Source of the DNA: Pirellulales bacterium
GTDB lineage: Bacteria > Planctomycetota > Planctomycetia > Pirellulales > PALSA-1355
Reading direction: 5' to 3'
DNA: 64,000 bases
NCBI GenBank assembly: GCA_022844125.1
Contig: JALHMI010000001.1
Location: 124,001 to 188,000, forward strand
Position 1 is the first letter of the stretch, and the number at the start of each line of letters is the position of its first letter. Shown here one piece after another: positions 25,176-32,497 of this stretch. Under the pieces are notes generated by a model. It searched no databases. It worked only from the letters and a program-made list of their open reading frames with translations, and was not told the origin of the DNA. Made by a program: the position numbers and the translations under genes.

Positions 25176-25377
25176 GATGCTTGACGGTTTGCAGAAACTG
25201 ATTGATCGCCGCGTCTTGGCGGTCGTGATCGTAGGTAGTGGCCTCTTCGGTGAACCCAGACAGCCCGCTGCTGCTGTGCTGAGTGAGCTCAGTCACGACG
25301 AACTTCGTAGTTCGACTGCGGAGCACACCTTCACGAAGGATCGTCACGGTGTGCGTGTCGTCGTTCCAATTGCACAT
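25147..25377 (-). CDS. Small phage protein, unknown
   Basis: The gene encodes 76 residues from the ATG at 25375-25377. A short beta region (HTVTILREGVLRSRTTKFVV) is followed by a Ser/His-rich helix. No clear ribosome site is present. It overlaps both neighbours, so it may be real or chance. Confidence 0.35.
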   Translation of the reverse strand: MCNWNDDTHTVTILREGVLRSRTTKFVVTELTQHSSSGLSGFTEEATTYDHDRQDAAINQFLQTVKHHAQAHGTTH

Positions 25378-25490
25378 TTCGCCGTCGACGTGACGGGCAC
25401 CGGCTTGTTGAGCACCCGCTTGACCGCCGCCGCGCTGTTTCGCGGCAGCGGGTTGCCGTGCGTGTCGGTGATGGTGAGCCGCTTAGGCAT
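25344..25490 (-). CDS. 48-residue basic protein
   Basis: A short frame from the ATG at 25488-25490 starts MPKRLTITDTHGNPLPRN and ends at the TGA at 25344-25346. It overlaps the genes on both sides by a few bases. It is basic, with a beta-strand start. There is no strong ribosome site, so it is a weak call made mainly because it fills the gap in the gene chain. Confidence 0.35.
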   Translation of the reverse strand: MPKRLTITDTHGNPLPRNSAAAVKRVLNKPVPVTSTAKCAIGTTTRTP

Positions 25491-25731
25491 GGAGTGGGTC
25501 ACCATTCACGAATTGCGACGACGGAATGATCTCGACAGCGGTCACGCGTTCGAGCACCAGTCGCTCCGGCGAGTCCAGCGGACCGTCGGCATCGGCCACG
25601 ATGTAGTGGCCACAGCGGTAGTAGTGTGCCGGCCGGCTTCCATAGCCGGAGTCCGTCACGCCGTGCACGTTCGCGTCACTCTTGCGAATCAGCGAAGAGT
25701 TGCGCGCGGTTGTGATCCTGATCCCTTCCAT
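25483..25731 (-). CDS. Small phage protein, unknown
   Basis: The gene encodes 82 residues from the ATG at 25729-25731 with AAGGAG about 13 bases upstream. It is mixed alpha/beta, with SRPAHYYRCGHYIVADADGP and a C-terminal strand LVLERVTAVEIIPSS. No family is recognised. Confidence 0.45.
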   Translation of the reverse strand: MEGIRITTARNSSLIRKSDANVHGVTDSGYGSRPAHYYRCGHYIVADADGPLDSPERLVLERVTAVEIIPSSQFVNGDPLHA

Positions 25732-25748
25732 CTGCCATCGCTCCTTGT

Positions 25749-26180
25749 TCAGAATTCGCCGTACGCCGCGGCCAGCTCCGCGCTGGCCTGATCCCGTCGC
25801 CGGCAGTTCTCGCTCGGAGTTACCTTTTCGAGGTTGCTCCAGTGATTGCACTCTTTGCCTCTCGGTCCGTGATCGACCTGGTCGGTGGGCAGCAGCTCTT
25901 CGTTGTGCTTGGCCATCCATACGATGCGGTGCAGGAACACGTTTTGGCGGTAACGCACGCCGTCGATCGTGATCCGCAGCTTGGCATGGAAGTAGCCGCC
26001 ATAGTGGGTTTCTCCGTGCCAGGTTCGCGATTGAGTTTCATGAAATCTCACCTGCACCCATCGACCGTAGACCAGCGAAAACACTTCGCTCGTGTCCAGG
26101 TCGACCCGCAGCGTGCCGTTCTGCAAACGCAGCCAGGCGACGTTGTGCGGGCAGATGTTTCGTTTCTTCTTGCGGTGCAT
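25749..26180 (-). CDS. HNH homing-type endonuclease
   Basis: The gene encodes 143 residues from an ATG (26178-26180) overlapping the preceding stop (TGATG). Residues 40-80 form a beta sheet of the type preceding HNH in homing enzymes (YFHAKLRITIDGVRYRQNVF). The HNH core is LHRIVWMAKHNEELLP, then QVDHGPRGKECNHWSNLEKV, where His-Asp-His and the Asn give the metal site. The C-terminal helix (ENCRRRDQASAELAA) would contact DNA. Such genes are mobile intron or intergenic endonucleases in phages. It may also help terminase when near packaging genes, but here it is far away. Confidence 0.85.
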   Translation of the reverse strand: MHRKKKRNICPHNVAWLRLQNGTLRVDLDTSEVFSLVYGRWVQVRFHETQSRTWHGETHYGGYFHAKLRITIDGVRYRQNVFLHRIVWMAKHNEELLPTDQVDHGPRGKECNHWSNLEKVTPSENCRRRDQASAELAAAYGEF

Positions 26181-26419
26181 CAGCTCACGTCGTACGAGAA
26201 GGTGAACGTCCTGATCAGCTCGTCGGCGACTGCCTTGTCGGGATCCCACTCGGCGGGCGGCTGGCCGTACCAGCTGTAGCCGGCAGCGAGCCACAAGTCG
26301 CGCCCGTCGTGCCAGATCACCCGGCCGTCGTCGAGCACCTGCTTGAGCGTGTAAGTCTCGCGAGCTTCGACTTCGATCTCGCCGCCGTAGCTGTCGATGA
26401 TGTCTTCAGTTCTCGGCAT
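26180..26419 (-). CDS. Small acidic phage protein, unknown
   Basis: The gene encodes 79 residues from the ATG at 26417-26419, overlapping its upstream neighbour by 14 bases and the HNH gene by one. It is acidic, with several Trp and Tyr (RVIWHDGRDLWLAAGYSWYG). No motif is recognised. Confidence 0.45.
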   Translation of the reverse strand: MPRTEDIIDSYGGEIEVEARETYTLKQVLDDGRVIWHDGRDLWLAAGYSWYGQPPAEWDPDKAVADELIRTFTFSYDVS

Positions 26420-26642
26420 ACTTGATCACCCATTCGCTCTGAGGAACGTTGCACTGCTCGAGCGTTCGGGCTGCGTCCTCACCGAGGGCGAGCAGCTCGG
26501 GCGGCGTTCCGTTGCCAACCTCGCTCTCGCAGCGGTCGATCGCTAGCGCGAAGGTGAAGTCGCTCTTGGCAAGCTGCACGCGGCTCTTGAGCGGCCGCGG
26601 CCACCGCCGCTGGATGCGATTGAGGAAGCGGGACTGCTTCAC
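26406..26642 (-). CDS. Small phage protein, unknown
   Basis: The gene encodes 78 residues from a GTG (26640-26642) with GGAGGG eight bases upstream, overlapping the previous stop (GTGA). The N-terminus is basic (MKQSRFLNRIQRRWPRPLK), the rest helical and acidic with two Cys. Function is unknown. Confidence 0.5.
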   Translation of the reverse strand: MKQSRFLNRIQRRWPRPLKSRVQLAKSDFTFALAIDRCESEVGNGTPPELLALGEDAARTLEQCNVPQSEWVIKYAEN

Positions 26643-26800
26643 GACTGACCCTCCATGTCAGAAGCAACGGCGGCGCGATCCTGCCCGCCGCCGTGCGAGC
26701 CATCCCGTGATCCTTCATGACCCGCTGGTCCTACTTCTTCTGCGGGCGCTCGTGAGCCATCCTGGCTGAGCTCGGGGGAATGCGATCGAGTTTGTGTCAT
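26639..26800 (-). CDS. 53-residue hydrophilic protein
   Basis: This short frame starts at the ATG at 26798-26800 with GGAG seven bases upstream and ends in a GTGA overlap with the next gene. The product, MTQTRSHSPELSQDGSRAP and onward, is rich in Gly, Ser, Asp and His and looks disordered. The coupling overlap and ribosome site are the support; the composition gives no function. Confidence 0.4.
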   Translation of the reverse strand: MTQTRSHSPELSQDGSRAPAEEVGPAGHEGSRDGSHGGGQDRAAVASDMEGQS

Positions 26801-26936
26801 GGCCCAGCTCCACGAACAAAGGTTTGAAGCGTGCCGCCGTCGAGTGTGGTAGTTCGCTGCTGGGGCGGGCGAACCTGCAAGTCCTCTCGACGGACGGCAC
26901 GCGTGACTTCGTCAATCAGCCCCCAGCACGAGCTGA

Positions 26937-27137
26937 CTACTTCTTCGTTTTCTCCAACGCCTTCGCGAACTCACCTTTCCGCGTGATCGGTTCGGCGAGC
27001 TTCTTGCGCTCGAGCGTTTCCCACGTCTCTCGTTTGGCTTTGATCTCGCGGCGCGCGGCTTGATGGCACGCCGGGCAGAGGCCTCGGCCAACGATCTGTT
27101 TCTTCTTCTTGCATCCGATGCAGGTCTGCGTTTTCAT
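26937..27137 (-). CDS. Small zinc-ribbon protein
   Basis: The gene encodes 66 residues from the ATG at 27135-27137 with GGAGGAG upstream. CIGCKKKKQ and CPACHQ form a compact zinc ribbon at the N-terminus, followed by a long basic helix (REIKAKRETWETLERKKL). It resembles small phage DNA- or RNA-binding proteins expressed early. The exact role is unknown. Confidence 0.6.
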   Translation of the reverse strand: MKTQTCIGCKKKKQIVGRGLCPACHQAARREIKAKRETWETLERKKLAEPITRKGEFAKALEKTKK

Positions 27138-27156
27138 CGCGTGACTCCTCCAAGAG

Positions 27157-27462
27157 TCAGAGGCCGTGCTCCTCGCGGAGTCGGCGGCGTACTTCCTGTT
27201 TGTGACGATCGGCCGCAGTGACGCGTGCCGGAACCGGGGGAGCCGGCGGCTCAGTGCTCGAGCTCTTGAGCTCGTCGCAGCGCTCGATAAATCGCTGCAC
27301 GGCTTCCATCGTGGTGACGAGCTTGCCGCCGAAGTTGGAGGCCTCGAGCTTCACCCCGTTGTGGCCGTATCTCACGTGAGCGTGCAGCGTCTTGTAGGTG
27401 AGCGGCACGCGCTCGGCGAGTTGCTTCAGCGTCAGCAGTTGCTCGACGTTTGCGTTGACCAT
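27157..27462 (-). CDS. Excisionase-like HTH protein, first leftward gene
   Basis: The gene encodes 101 residues from the ATG at 27460-27462. Residues 8-60 form a winged helix-turn-helix of the excisionase/MerR type: LTLKQLAERVPLTYKTLHAH, then NFGGKLVTTMEAVQRFIERC. The C-terminus is Pro-rich and basic. It is the first gene read from the leftward promoter at about 27.5 kb, the usual place for an early regulator such as Cro or Xis. It resembles small DNA-binding proteins frequent in planctomycete genomes. Either control of early transcription or excision is possible. Confidence 0.65.
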   Translation of the reverse strand: MVNANVEQLLTLKQLAERVPLTYKTLHAHVRYGHNGVKLEASNFGGKLVTTMEAVQRFIERCDELKSSSTEPPAPPVPARVTAADRHKQEVRRRLREEHGL

Positions 27463-27515
27463 TTCCCTCGGTACCGAACCGTTCCAGTGCTTCCCGTTTC
27501 GTCCGTCGTTCTGCT

Positions 27516-27567
27516 GAATTCTATACAGAATTCATCAGCCGTCAACAGCTTTATACAGTTCTGTACA
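27516..27567. promoter_or_regulatory. Two palindromic operators with TATACAG half-sites
   Basis: Site 1 (27516-27533) has GAATTC on both sides of TATACA. Site 2 (27552-27567) is TATACAG, two T, then CTGTACA, a near-perfect inverted repeat. Both contain the half-site TATACAG. They lie over and beside the leftward promoter and upstream of the rightward one, which is the arrangement of a phage repressor switch. A repressor binding here is inferred, not shown. Confidence 0.65.
27518..27545 (-). promoter_or_regulatory. Leftward sigma-70-type promoter of the phage early genes
   Basis: On the minus strand, -35 TTGACG (27540-27545) and -10 TAGAAT (27518-27523) are separated by 16 bases. The promoter points to the excisionase-like gene and the whole leftward chain. 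The -10 lies within operator site 1, so a bound repressor would block it. Confidence 0.6.
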
Positions 27568-27618
27568 GACGTTCGACGTAAGGTCTGGAGAGGTAGGGGG
27601 TTACGCTGATGAAAACTG

Positions 27619-27646
27619 TTGACGTTTGTCGAAGCGTGTGTATAAA
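27619..27646 (+). promoter_or_regulatory. Rightward sigma-70-type promoter
   Basis: On the plus strand TTGACG (27619-27624) is followed after 16 bases by TATAAA (27641-27646). Transcription should begin near 27653, so the message for the gene at 27669 would have only a very short leader. The surrounding CTGTTGACG copy is repeated in inverted form at the leftward promoter. Confidence 0.65.
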
Positions 27647-27668
27647 TTCGGGCAGGAGAAAAGCCCGA

Positions 27669-28025
27669 ATGCCGCCGACCATCCCTGGGAAGTACACGCC
27701 AGAAGCCCTGCAAAACCTTGCGGGGCGGCTCGTTGAATTGCAGGGGAAGCTGACGGCGCTCGCGGCCCTGATGAATGAGCACAAGGTTGACGAGCTGCTG
27801 ATCGATTACGACTCGGCCCAGCGGCTGGCGTTTTCGAACCTCAACAAGTTCATCACGTCGGGGTACGACGGCTTAGAAGCGTTCCGCGCCGCGCGCGGGG
27901 ACTACGGCCGGCCGGTGGGCGACGAAAACATACCCGCCGCGGCGGGTAAATCACCGCGAAATGGCCGGAAAAAACCGGATGAAGGGGAACGAAATTCCAA
28001 GGGGAAAGGTAGCTCAAAGCATTAG
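27669..28025 (+). CDS. Divergent phage gene, lysogeny regulator candidate
   Basis: The gene encodes 118 residues from the ATG at 27669 (MPPTIPGKYTPEALQNLAGR) with AGGAG ten bases upstream; the frame begins earlier, but the rightward promoter lies inside that extension. Residues 8-85 are helical (ELQGKLTALAALMNEH, YDSAQRLAFSNLNKFITSGY), and the tail is Lys/Arg/Gly-rich and disordered. No helix-turn-helix is obvious. It is the only gene in the phage region read rightward, and it faces the early operon across the operators, so a repressor or immunity role is suggested by position alone. Confidence 0.5.
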   Translation: MPPTIPGKYTPEALQNLAGRLVELQGKLTALAALMNEHKVDELLIDYDSAQRLAFSNLNKFITSGYDGLEAFRAARGDYGRPVGDENIPAAAGKSPRNGRKKPDEGERNSKGKGSSKH

Positions 28026-28049
28026 CAAGTACAGCGTTACACGATACAA

Positions 28050-28122
28050 GCGGGCGTAGCTCAGTTGGTAGAGCGCTAGCTTCCCAAGCTGGATGTCGAG
28101 GGTTCGAGTCCCTTCGCCCGCT
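28050..28122 (+). tRNA. tRNA-Gly (anticodon CCC)
   Basis: Seventy-three bases fold as a cloverleaf: acceptor arm GCGGGCG pairs with CGCCCGC; the D arm is GCTC/GAGC; the anticodon arm CTAGC/GCTGG encloses loop TTCCCAA, so the anticodon is CCC; the T arm has GAGGG-TTCGAGT-CCCTT, with one weak pair. The discriminator is T, and CCA is not encoded. It stands 24 bases after the last phage-side gene, so it may mark a prophage or island attachment site. Confidence 0.95.
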
Positions 28123-28834
28123 CTCTCAGACGGCCGTTGTCAGCAAGTGACGACGGCCGTAAGTGTGTGTCAGCCGAGCTTGTTACGACGAGGTGGTCGA
28201 GCAAGTCAAACAGCGCGGCGACCTGGCCGCACTTGTCAGGTATTGACCTCTTTTGCCCACTCCGGCCAGCCGTTGGTGCAAGCAGTGGTGCAAGCTCTCA
28301 ATTTTCGGAAGCAACTTCGCCTCGGTTCGGTTCCGGATGAACAATGCGCCCGAGCGGCAGCGCGGGCAGGCTTTCCAAGGCTCCCGCCACATCGAGAAGC
28401 TTTGGATCAGGATTTCGCCGAGGCGATGCCTGCGGTGAATCCGATCAGCAGCAGTGCGAGGTGGGGCCGAAAGAGTAAGCGTCCGTGATGCACGCCACGC
28501 AGGAAACGCCGAACTTGCTGGTGTAAGGCTTGTCGAGCCCGCATCTGCACAAACCACAGTCGCGCACCCGCCGCAGCGGAACGAGACCACAATCGTGTTT
28601 TTTTGATCCTAGTGATAGGGCTGCGCCAAATGTAACACGATTTCTGCCGCAGGTTGCGGTTGTGAACCAACGGTTATGTAACCGCCGCAATCGCACGACC
28701 GCAGTAACGCACGAACTTCGTCTTATTGACTCCACCACCTTATCTGCTTGGCCGCATCTGCCGGGTGGATCGGGAAGGGAGTTCTCGCGATGCTGCGAGC
28801 CGCAGCCGATCACGGATCGTCTTCCGAAGAGCTG
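28123..28834. other. About 700 bases without a convincing gene
   Basis: Between the tRNA and the HPP remnant no frame has both a start site and a recognisable protein. On the minus strand short Cys-rich pieces appear in different frames (for example CGLCRCGLDKPYTSKFG, and separately CPRCRSGALFIRN), which suggests one or two small zinc-binding proteins broken by frameshifts. I see no RNA gene or clear repeat. Confidence 0.4.
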
Positions 28835-29143
28835 TCACGCACGCAATAGACGAAGCGCCTCGCCAAGGCAGGCGATCGTCAGAACACCCACGATCAGTGC
28901 CGTAGCGGAGGCGAGAGAAACGTTGAAAGCGCCCAGGGTAATCAGCAGAAGCGTAGCTGCCGCGGGCGGATGCGACGACTTTGTTGTGAGCTGAGCCGCC
29001 AACAAGAGTGCGGCAGCTGCGCACGAAGCAATCAAACGGCCCAAAAAGATTTTGTTTGCGGCAACAACCGAGGGCTCCGCATCAGCGTCTAAAAGCGCGA
29101 CTGTCGCGAAACCGATTACGTGAGTCTTGGGTGCCCAGTGTGG
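28835..29143 (-). pseudogene. HPP-family membrane protein, 5'-truncated remnant
   Basis: The C-terminal hundred codons of a longer minus-strand frame encode a clear HPP-family piece: a membrane helix, then TTKSSHPPAAATLLL (the name-giving HPP motif), two more hydrophobic stretches (GAFNVSLASATALIVGVLT) and a short basic end. A complete HPP protein has about four membrane helices and 160 or more residues; here the beginning is replaced by unrelated sequence. HPP proteins occur near nitrite/nitrate transport or CBS-domain proteins. The coding sequence is probably dead, and the true boundary is uncertain by a few tens of bases. Confidence 0.6.
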
Positions 29144-29250
29144 GATAAGGCGAACTCGGCAGCGTGGAGCGGGCAGCCAACGGACCTGCAGGAGCTGTTC
29201 GTTAGCGTCGTTTTCTTGCTCCCGGCCGCGCATTTCCGTACACTGCCCGG

Positions 29251-29772
29251 ATGCACATGAATGGCTGCTGGAGTTCGCGTCAGGCAGTGAGTCGAGCCAC
29301 GGTAGCCGCGGTTCAACTTTGCATTCTCGGATGTGCCTGCGTCGGCTGCGGAATGCCGCAGGATCCTGAAGGGACGCTAGAGCGGGTGCAGGGAGGTACG
29401 GTTCGGGTTGGGATTTCGCTGAACCCACCATGGACCGAGCTCATGAACGGGGACGCCGCAGGGGTAGAGCCGAACCTGCTCAGCGAGTTCGCCGGACAGC
29501 GTGATGCGAAGATCGCGTGGACCGCGGATGCGGAAAGCGACCTGCTCCGTGCGCTGGAGCACAGGCAGCTCGATATCGTCATCGGCGGCCTCACCAACTC
29601 AACGCCGTGGTCGAAACACGTCGCGCTCACGCAGCCGTATCTTACGCTTGACGGAGAAGAGCACGTGATGGCCGTGCCGCAGGGAGAGAATCGTTGGCTC
29701 CTGGAACTCGACCGATTTCTGCAAAACCACCGAACCGAGGCTCTGCGTCAGTTTGAGGGGGAACGGCAGTGA
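29251..29772 (+). CDS. Substrate-binding lipoprotein-like protein (family 3, short)
   Basis: The gene encodes 173 residues. An N-terminal signal region with a lipobox-like LGCACVGCG (near residue 30) is followed by the start of a periplasmic binding fold of the amino-acid (SBP_bac_3) type: GTVRVGISLNPPWTELMNGD, AGVEPNLLSEFAGQRDAKI and LDIVIGGLTNSTPW. Normal members have 230-260 residues; this one ends after PYLTLDGEEHVMAV and lacks the second lobe, so the protein is short or truncated. It overlaps the following cation efflux gene as GTGA. A pairing of such binding proteins with cation efflux genes is known in other bacteria. Confidence 0.7.
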   Translation: MHMNGCWSSRQAVSRATVAAVQLCILGCACVGCGMPQDPEGTLERVQGGTVRVGISLNPPWTELMNGDAAGVEPNLLSEFAGQRDAKIAWTADAESDLLRALEHRQLDIVIGGLTNSTPWSKHVALTQPYLTLDGEEHVMAVPQGENRWLLELDRFLQNHRTEALRQFEGERQ

Positions 29773-30272
29773 AAGCCAGCCCGGCATTCGAATTTCCCCC
29801 CGAGCAAGACCAGGCTCTGCATCGGGCACGTCGCCTCGAGTGGATTACCATTGCCTATTTAGTCTCGGTTGCGATCGTCATGTATCTCGTGTTGGGATCG
29901 TCACAGGCAATGAAGACAGCCTGGATCGACGACATGCTCAGCTTAATTTCTCCGATCGTCTTCCTGATTGCCTCCCGTATAGCTATTTGGCCGCCTAGCA
30001 GGCGGTTTCCCGACGGATATCACCGCGTGGTATCCATTGCGTTCATGTGTGCAGCCCTCACATTATCCGCGATGGGAAGCTGGTTACTAATCGATGCTCT
30101 CATGAAGCTCTTCCAGGCAGAGCATCCAACGATCGGCGGAATCCACCTCTTCGGACATACCTTTTGGCTTGGCTGTCTAAAAGCTCTGCAAACGGGATGC
30201 CTGGCTTCTATGCGTGGAAGCGTGGTCGTTGAGGCAACAACCTGGGCGCCAACCAGCCAAGATGTGGCGTGA
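29769..30272 (+). pseudogene. Cation diffusion facilitator, C-terminally truncated
   Basis: The gene encodes 167 residues from a GTG overlapping the upstream stop. Membrane helices with WITIAYLVSVAIVMYLVLG, AWIDDMLSLISPIVFLIA and FMCAALTLSAMGSWLLIDAL match the N-terminal half of CDF (Zn/Mn/Co efflux) proteins; the Asp pair in AWIDDML is in the position of the metal-site helix. After HTFWLGCLKAL the sequence turns into unrelated residues, and the gene stops; a full CDF has about 300 residues, including the last helices and the cytoplasmic domain. It probably cannot transport, so it is likely a decayed copy. Confidence 0.65.
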
Positions 30273-30665
30273 GTAAACAGCGAATGAGGACGTTCGCGGC
30301 GCCTCTCGCGGCCAAGCGCGAGCCACCCCCGCAATCGGCCTAGGCGGTTGACCGCGCAGTTCCCGAAGCGGGTGCAATTTTCGCGGCCCTCTGGGTCCCT
30401 TCGGGCGCGCGGTTTGCGGCCCCACGCGGGGTTTCGGCTCCGCATTTCTCAGTTTTTGAGTACCGTCTCCAGTATGAGCGCATCATTACGGAGCGTTCCC
30501 GCCACGGCGTCTATGAGCCATACTCGCGCGGCGCCTGTGCTTCTTTGATGAAGCCGCCGGACATCAGAGCGTAAACGCGATCAAGTGGCGGCCTCGCTGC
30601 AGGGGTAGGAGCGCCGCCTGACCGAACAGTTTTCCACAATCACGACTACCAGCGCTCCTAACACC
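30273..30665. other. 392 bases without a gene
   Basis: This is noncoding sequence between the truncated efflux gene and the cupin gene. I see no open frame with a ribosome site, no RNA gene and no clear terminator. Moderately GC-rich mixed sequence is all that can be described. Confidence 0.5.
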
Positions 30666-31526
30666 ATGGCTATCGCCGAACTTCTGGGCTCCATTCCGCT
30701 CGCCCACTTCTATGATCAGTACTTTCTCAAGCTGCCATTCGCGCTTGCGGACGGTTGCAACCATCTCCTCCCACTCGCAACGCGCGAAACCCTTTTAGAG
30801 ATCCTCTCACGGCCGGATGCCGACATAATTGCAGCCTCAGCAGCAACGGCGCAGCACTGCTCGCCACCAATCGACGCAGCTCGGCTCGACACAATCCTTG
30901 CGTCAGGTGCCACCATCGGGGTTCGCCATGCCCAACGTCAGAATGCGGCCTTGGCGAGTCTCGCGGAAGATTTCGCTAGAGACTGTAATGCCGTTGCCGA
31001 CATTCACCTGTATCTGACCCCCGCGCGCTGTCCAGGGTTTGGTTGGCATTACGATGCCGAAGACGTATTCATTCTCCAGAGCTGTGGAGCCAAGGTTTGG
31101 GAGTTGCGGAAGAATACTGTCAATCCTTGGCCCGTGGCCGAAACTCTCCCGGAAGACATGCGGTATGAGAAAGAGATAATGCCGATTTTGAGCTGCAATC
31201 TTGCGGCAGGCGATTGGCTGTATATTCCGGCTGGCTACTGGCACCGGACCAGGGCAGTGAGTGAGTCGATTTCGTTGTCGGTCGGCCTGGCCACTCGCTC
31301 TGGAATCGACGTGCTCGATTGCTTTCGGCAGCAACTGCTGGAGTCATTGCGCTGGCGTCAGCGCGTGCTGCCTGTGGTTGCATCAGACAATGCGGCTACC
31401 AGTGAAGCGGCGTTGGCGACGCATCTTGCGGAATTGGCTCATGACTTTGCGGCAGTACTGACCGCACCATCCGCTGCAGCGGAGTTTCTGGAATTCTGCC
31501 GCGCGGGTTCACGCCGTTCCACGTGA
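30666..31526 (+). CDS. JmjC/cupin-4 family 2-oxoglutarate oxygenase
   Basis: The gene encodes 286 residues from the ATG at 30666. The iron site is visible: H-x-D in GFGWHYDAED (His128, Asp130) and the distal His in IPAGYWHRTRA (His193), with the jelly-roll strands around VFILQSCGAKVWEL. This is the cupin_4 group that includes ribosomal-protein arginine hydroxylases (YcfD-like). The C-terminal 60 residues are helical. It stands alone, read against the following operon. The target is unknown: a ribosomal-protein or small-molecule oxygenase would fit equally. Confidence 0.8.
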   Translation: MAIAELLGSIPLAHFYDQYFLKLPFALADGCNHLLPLATRETLLEILSRPDADIIAASAATAQHCSPPIDAARLDTILASGATIGVRHAQRQNAALASLAEDFARDCNAVADIHLYLTPARCPGFGWHYDAEDVFILQSCGAKVWELRKNTVNPWPVAETLPEDMRYEKEIMPILSCNLAAGDWLYIPAGYWHRTRAVSESISLSVGLATRSGIDVLDCFRQQLLESLRWRQRVLPVVASDNAATSEAALATHLAELAHDFAAVLTAPSAAAEFLEFCRAGSRRST

Positions 31527-31565
31527 CGGACAACGAACCGGCTCTTGGCGCTGACACGTTGCCGG

Positions 31566-32435
31566 CTAAATTCCCCGCGATTGGTGAACTGTACCGGACG
31601 TGATTTCCCCTGGGGGAGCGTTCTTAAGTTGAGCCTTCGCGGTGTTGGTGGCCATGAACTTTTCAATTGACTTCGGCATCAAGTGATGCAAGGCATTGAA
31701 CACGCCACCTTGCCAACCTGTGATGAGCTCATCTTCTGGATCCACAACCAGCTTTACCAGCGTATCGATCGTGACCTCGGGGTCGTACGTCGGTGGGATC
31801 GGTTCTGCTTTGTGACCCGTATAGTAGGCCGCATGTTCGAAGAACTCGGTGCTGTGAGACATTGGCATCACGGTGCACACTCGAATGTCGGACAGGTTTT
31901 CCTCGCGAAGTTCCTGGCGCAAGGCATCAGACAATCCAACTACTCCGAATTTCGCAGCCACGTATGAAGCATACAGAGGAGCCGGGATCTTTCCGACGAC
32001 AGACGCGACATTAATGAGAACGCCCGCCCCTTGTTGCCGGAAATGGCGAAGTGCAACGTGGCTTCCCGCGATCGTGCCTAGCAGACTGGTGCAAAGGACT
32101 TGTTCATGATCTTCCAGAGGGACCACGTCGAACCTTCCGATCGCACCCACGCCCGCATTGTTAATCCACACGTCGAACCGTCCAAACTCGGCGATAGACT
32201 TCTCGGCCAGGTTTTGCACTTCTCCGCTGCGGCTGACATCGGTTGGAACGGCGATCGCTTGGGCTCCTGCCAATTCGCACTTGTGTTTGATTTCATGCAA
32301 TGCTTCCGCGCCGCGGGCAGCCAGCACCACACTGGCACCCCGCTCGGCCAACCTGAGCGCGGTTCCCCTTCCAAAGCCGCTCGACGCCCCGGTAATCACG
32401 ATGACCCTGCGGCGATAGCCGTTGACAATCGTCAT
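31566..32435 (-). CDS. Short-chain dehydrogenase/reductase
   Basis: The gene encodes 289 residues. The Rossmann motif TGASSGFG (15-22), NNAG (92-95), a catalytic Ser145, and Tyr158-x3-Lys162 in YASYVAAK make a complete classical SDR active site. The C-terminal 60 residues are an extension found in several stress-island SDRs. It is the last gene of an operon with a zinc alcohol dehydrogenase (62 bases upstream) and a small membrane protein, all minus strand. NAD(P)-dependent oxidoreduction of an alcohol or aldehyde is expected; the substrate is unknown. Confidence 0.85.
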   Translation of the reverse strand: MTIVNGYRRRVIVITGASSGFGRGTALRLAERGASVVLAARGAEALHEIKHKCELAGAQAIAVPTDVSRSGEVQNLAEKSIAEFGRFDVWINNAGVGAIGRFDVVPLEDHEQVLCTSLLGTIAGSHVALRHFRQQGAGVLINVASVVGKIPAPLYASYVAAKFGVVGLSDALRQELREENLSDIRVCTVMPMSHSTEFFEHAAYYTGHKAEPIPPTYDPEVTIDTLVKLVVDPEDELITGWQGGVFNALHHLMPKSIEKFMATNTAKAQLKNAPPGEITSGTVHQSRGI

Positions 32436-32497
32436 GGATCAACTCGCGGGAGCACCGCGGCCTTGCGACTTGGCAACCAGACCACTGGAAGAGCCAT

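Noticed and set aside
23379-25184. 601-codon plus-strand frame opposite the SNF2-like helicase
   Set aside because: It is a mirror frame of the real gene. The length comes from high GC at the third codon position.
28050-28122. Second copy of the tRNA 3' end within the window as an att repeat
   Set aside because: I looked for the T-arm/acceptor sequence elsewhere and did not see it. A full search is still needed because reading by eye can miss it.
28445-28813. Cys-rich minus-strand frame after the tRNA
   Set aside because: The zinc-finger-like parts lie in two different frames and no start is convincing. It is listed only as possible remnants.
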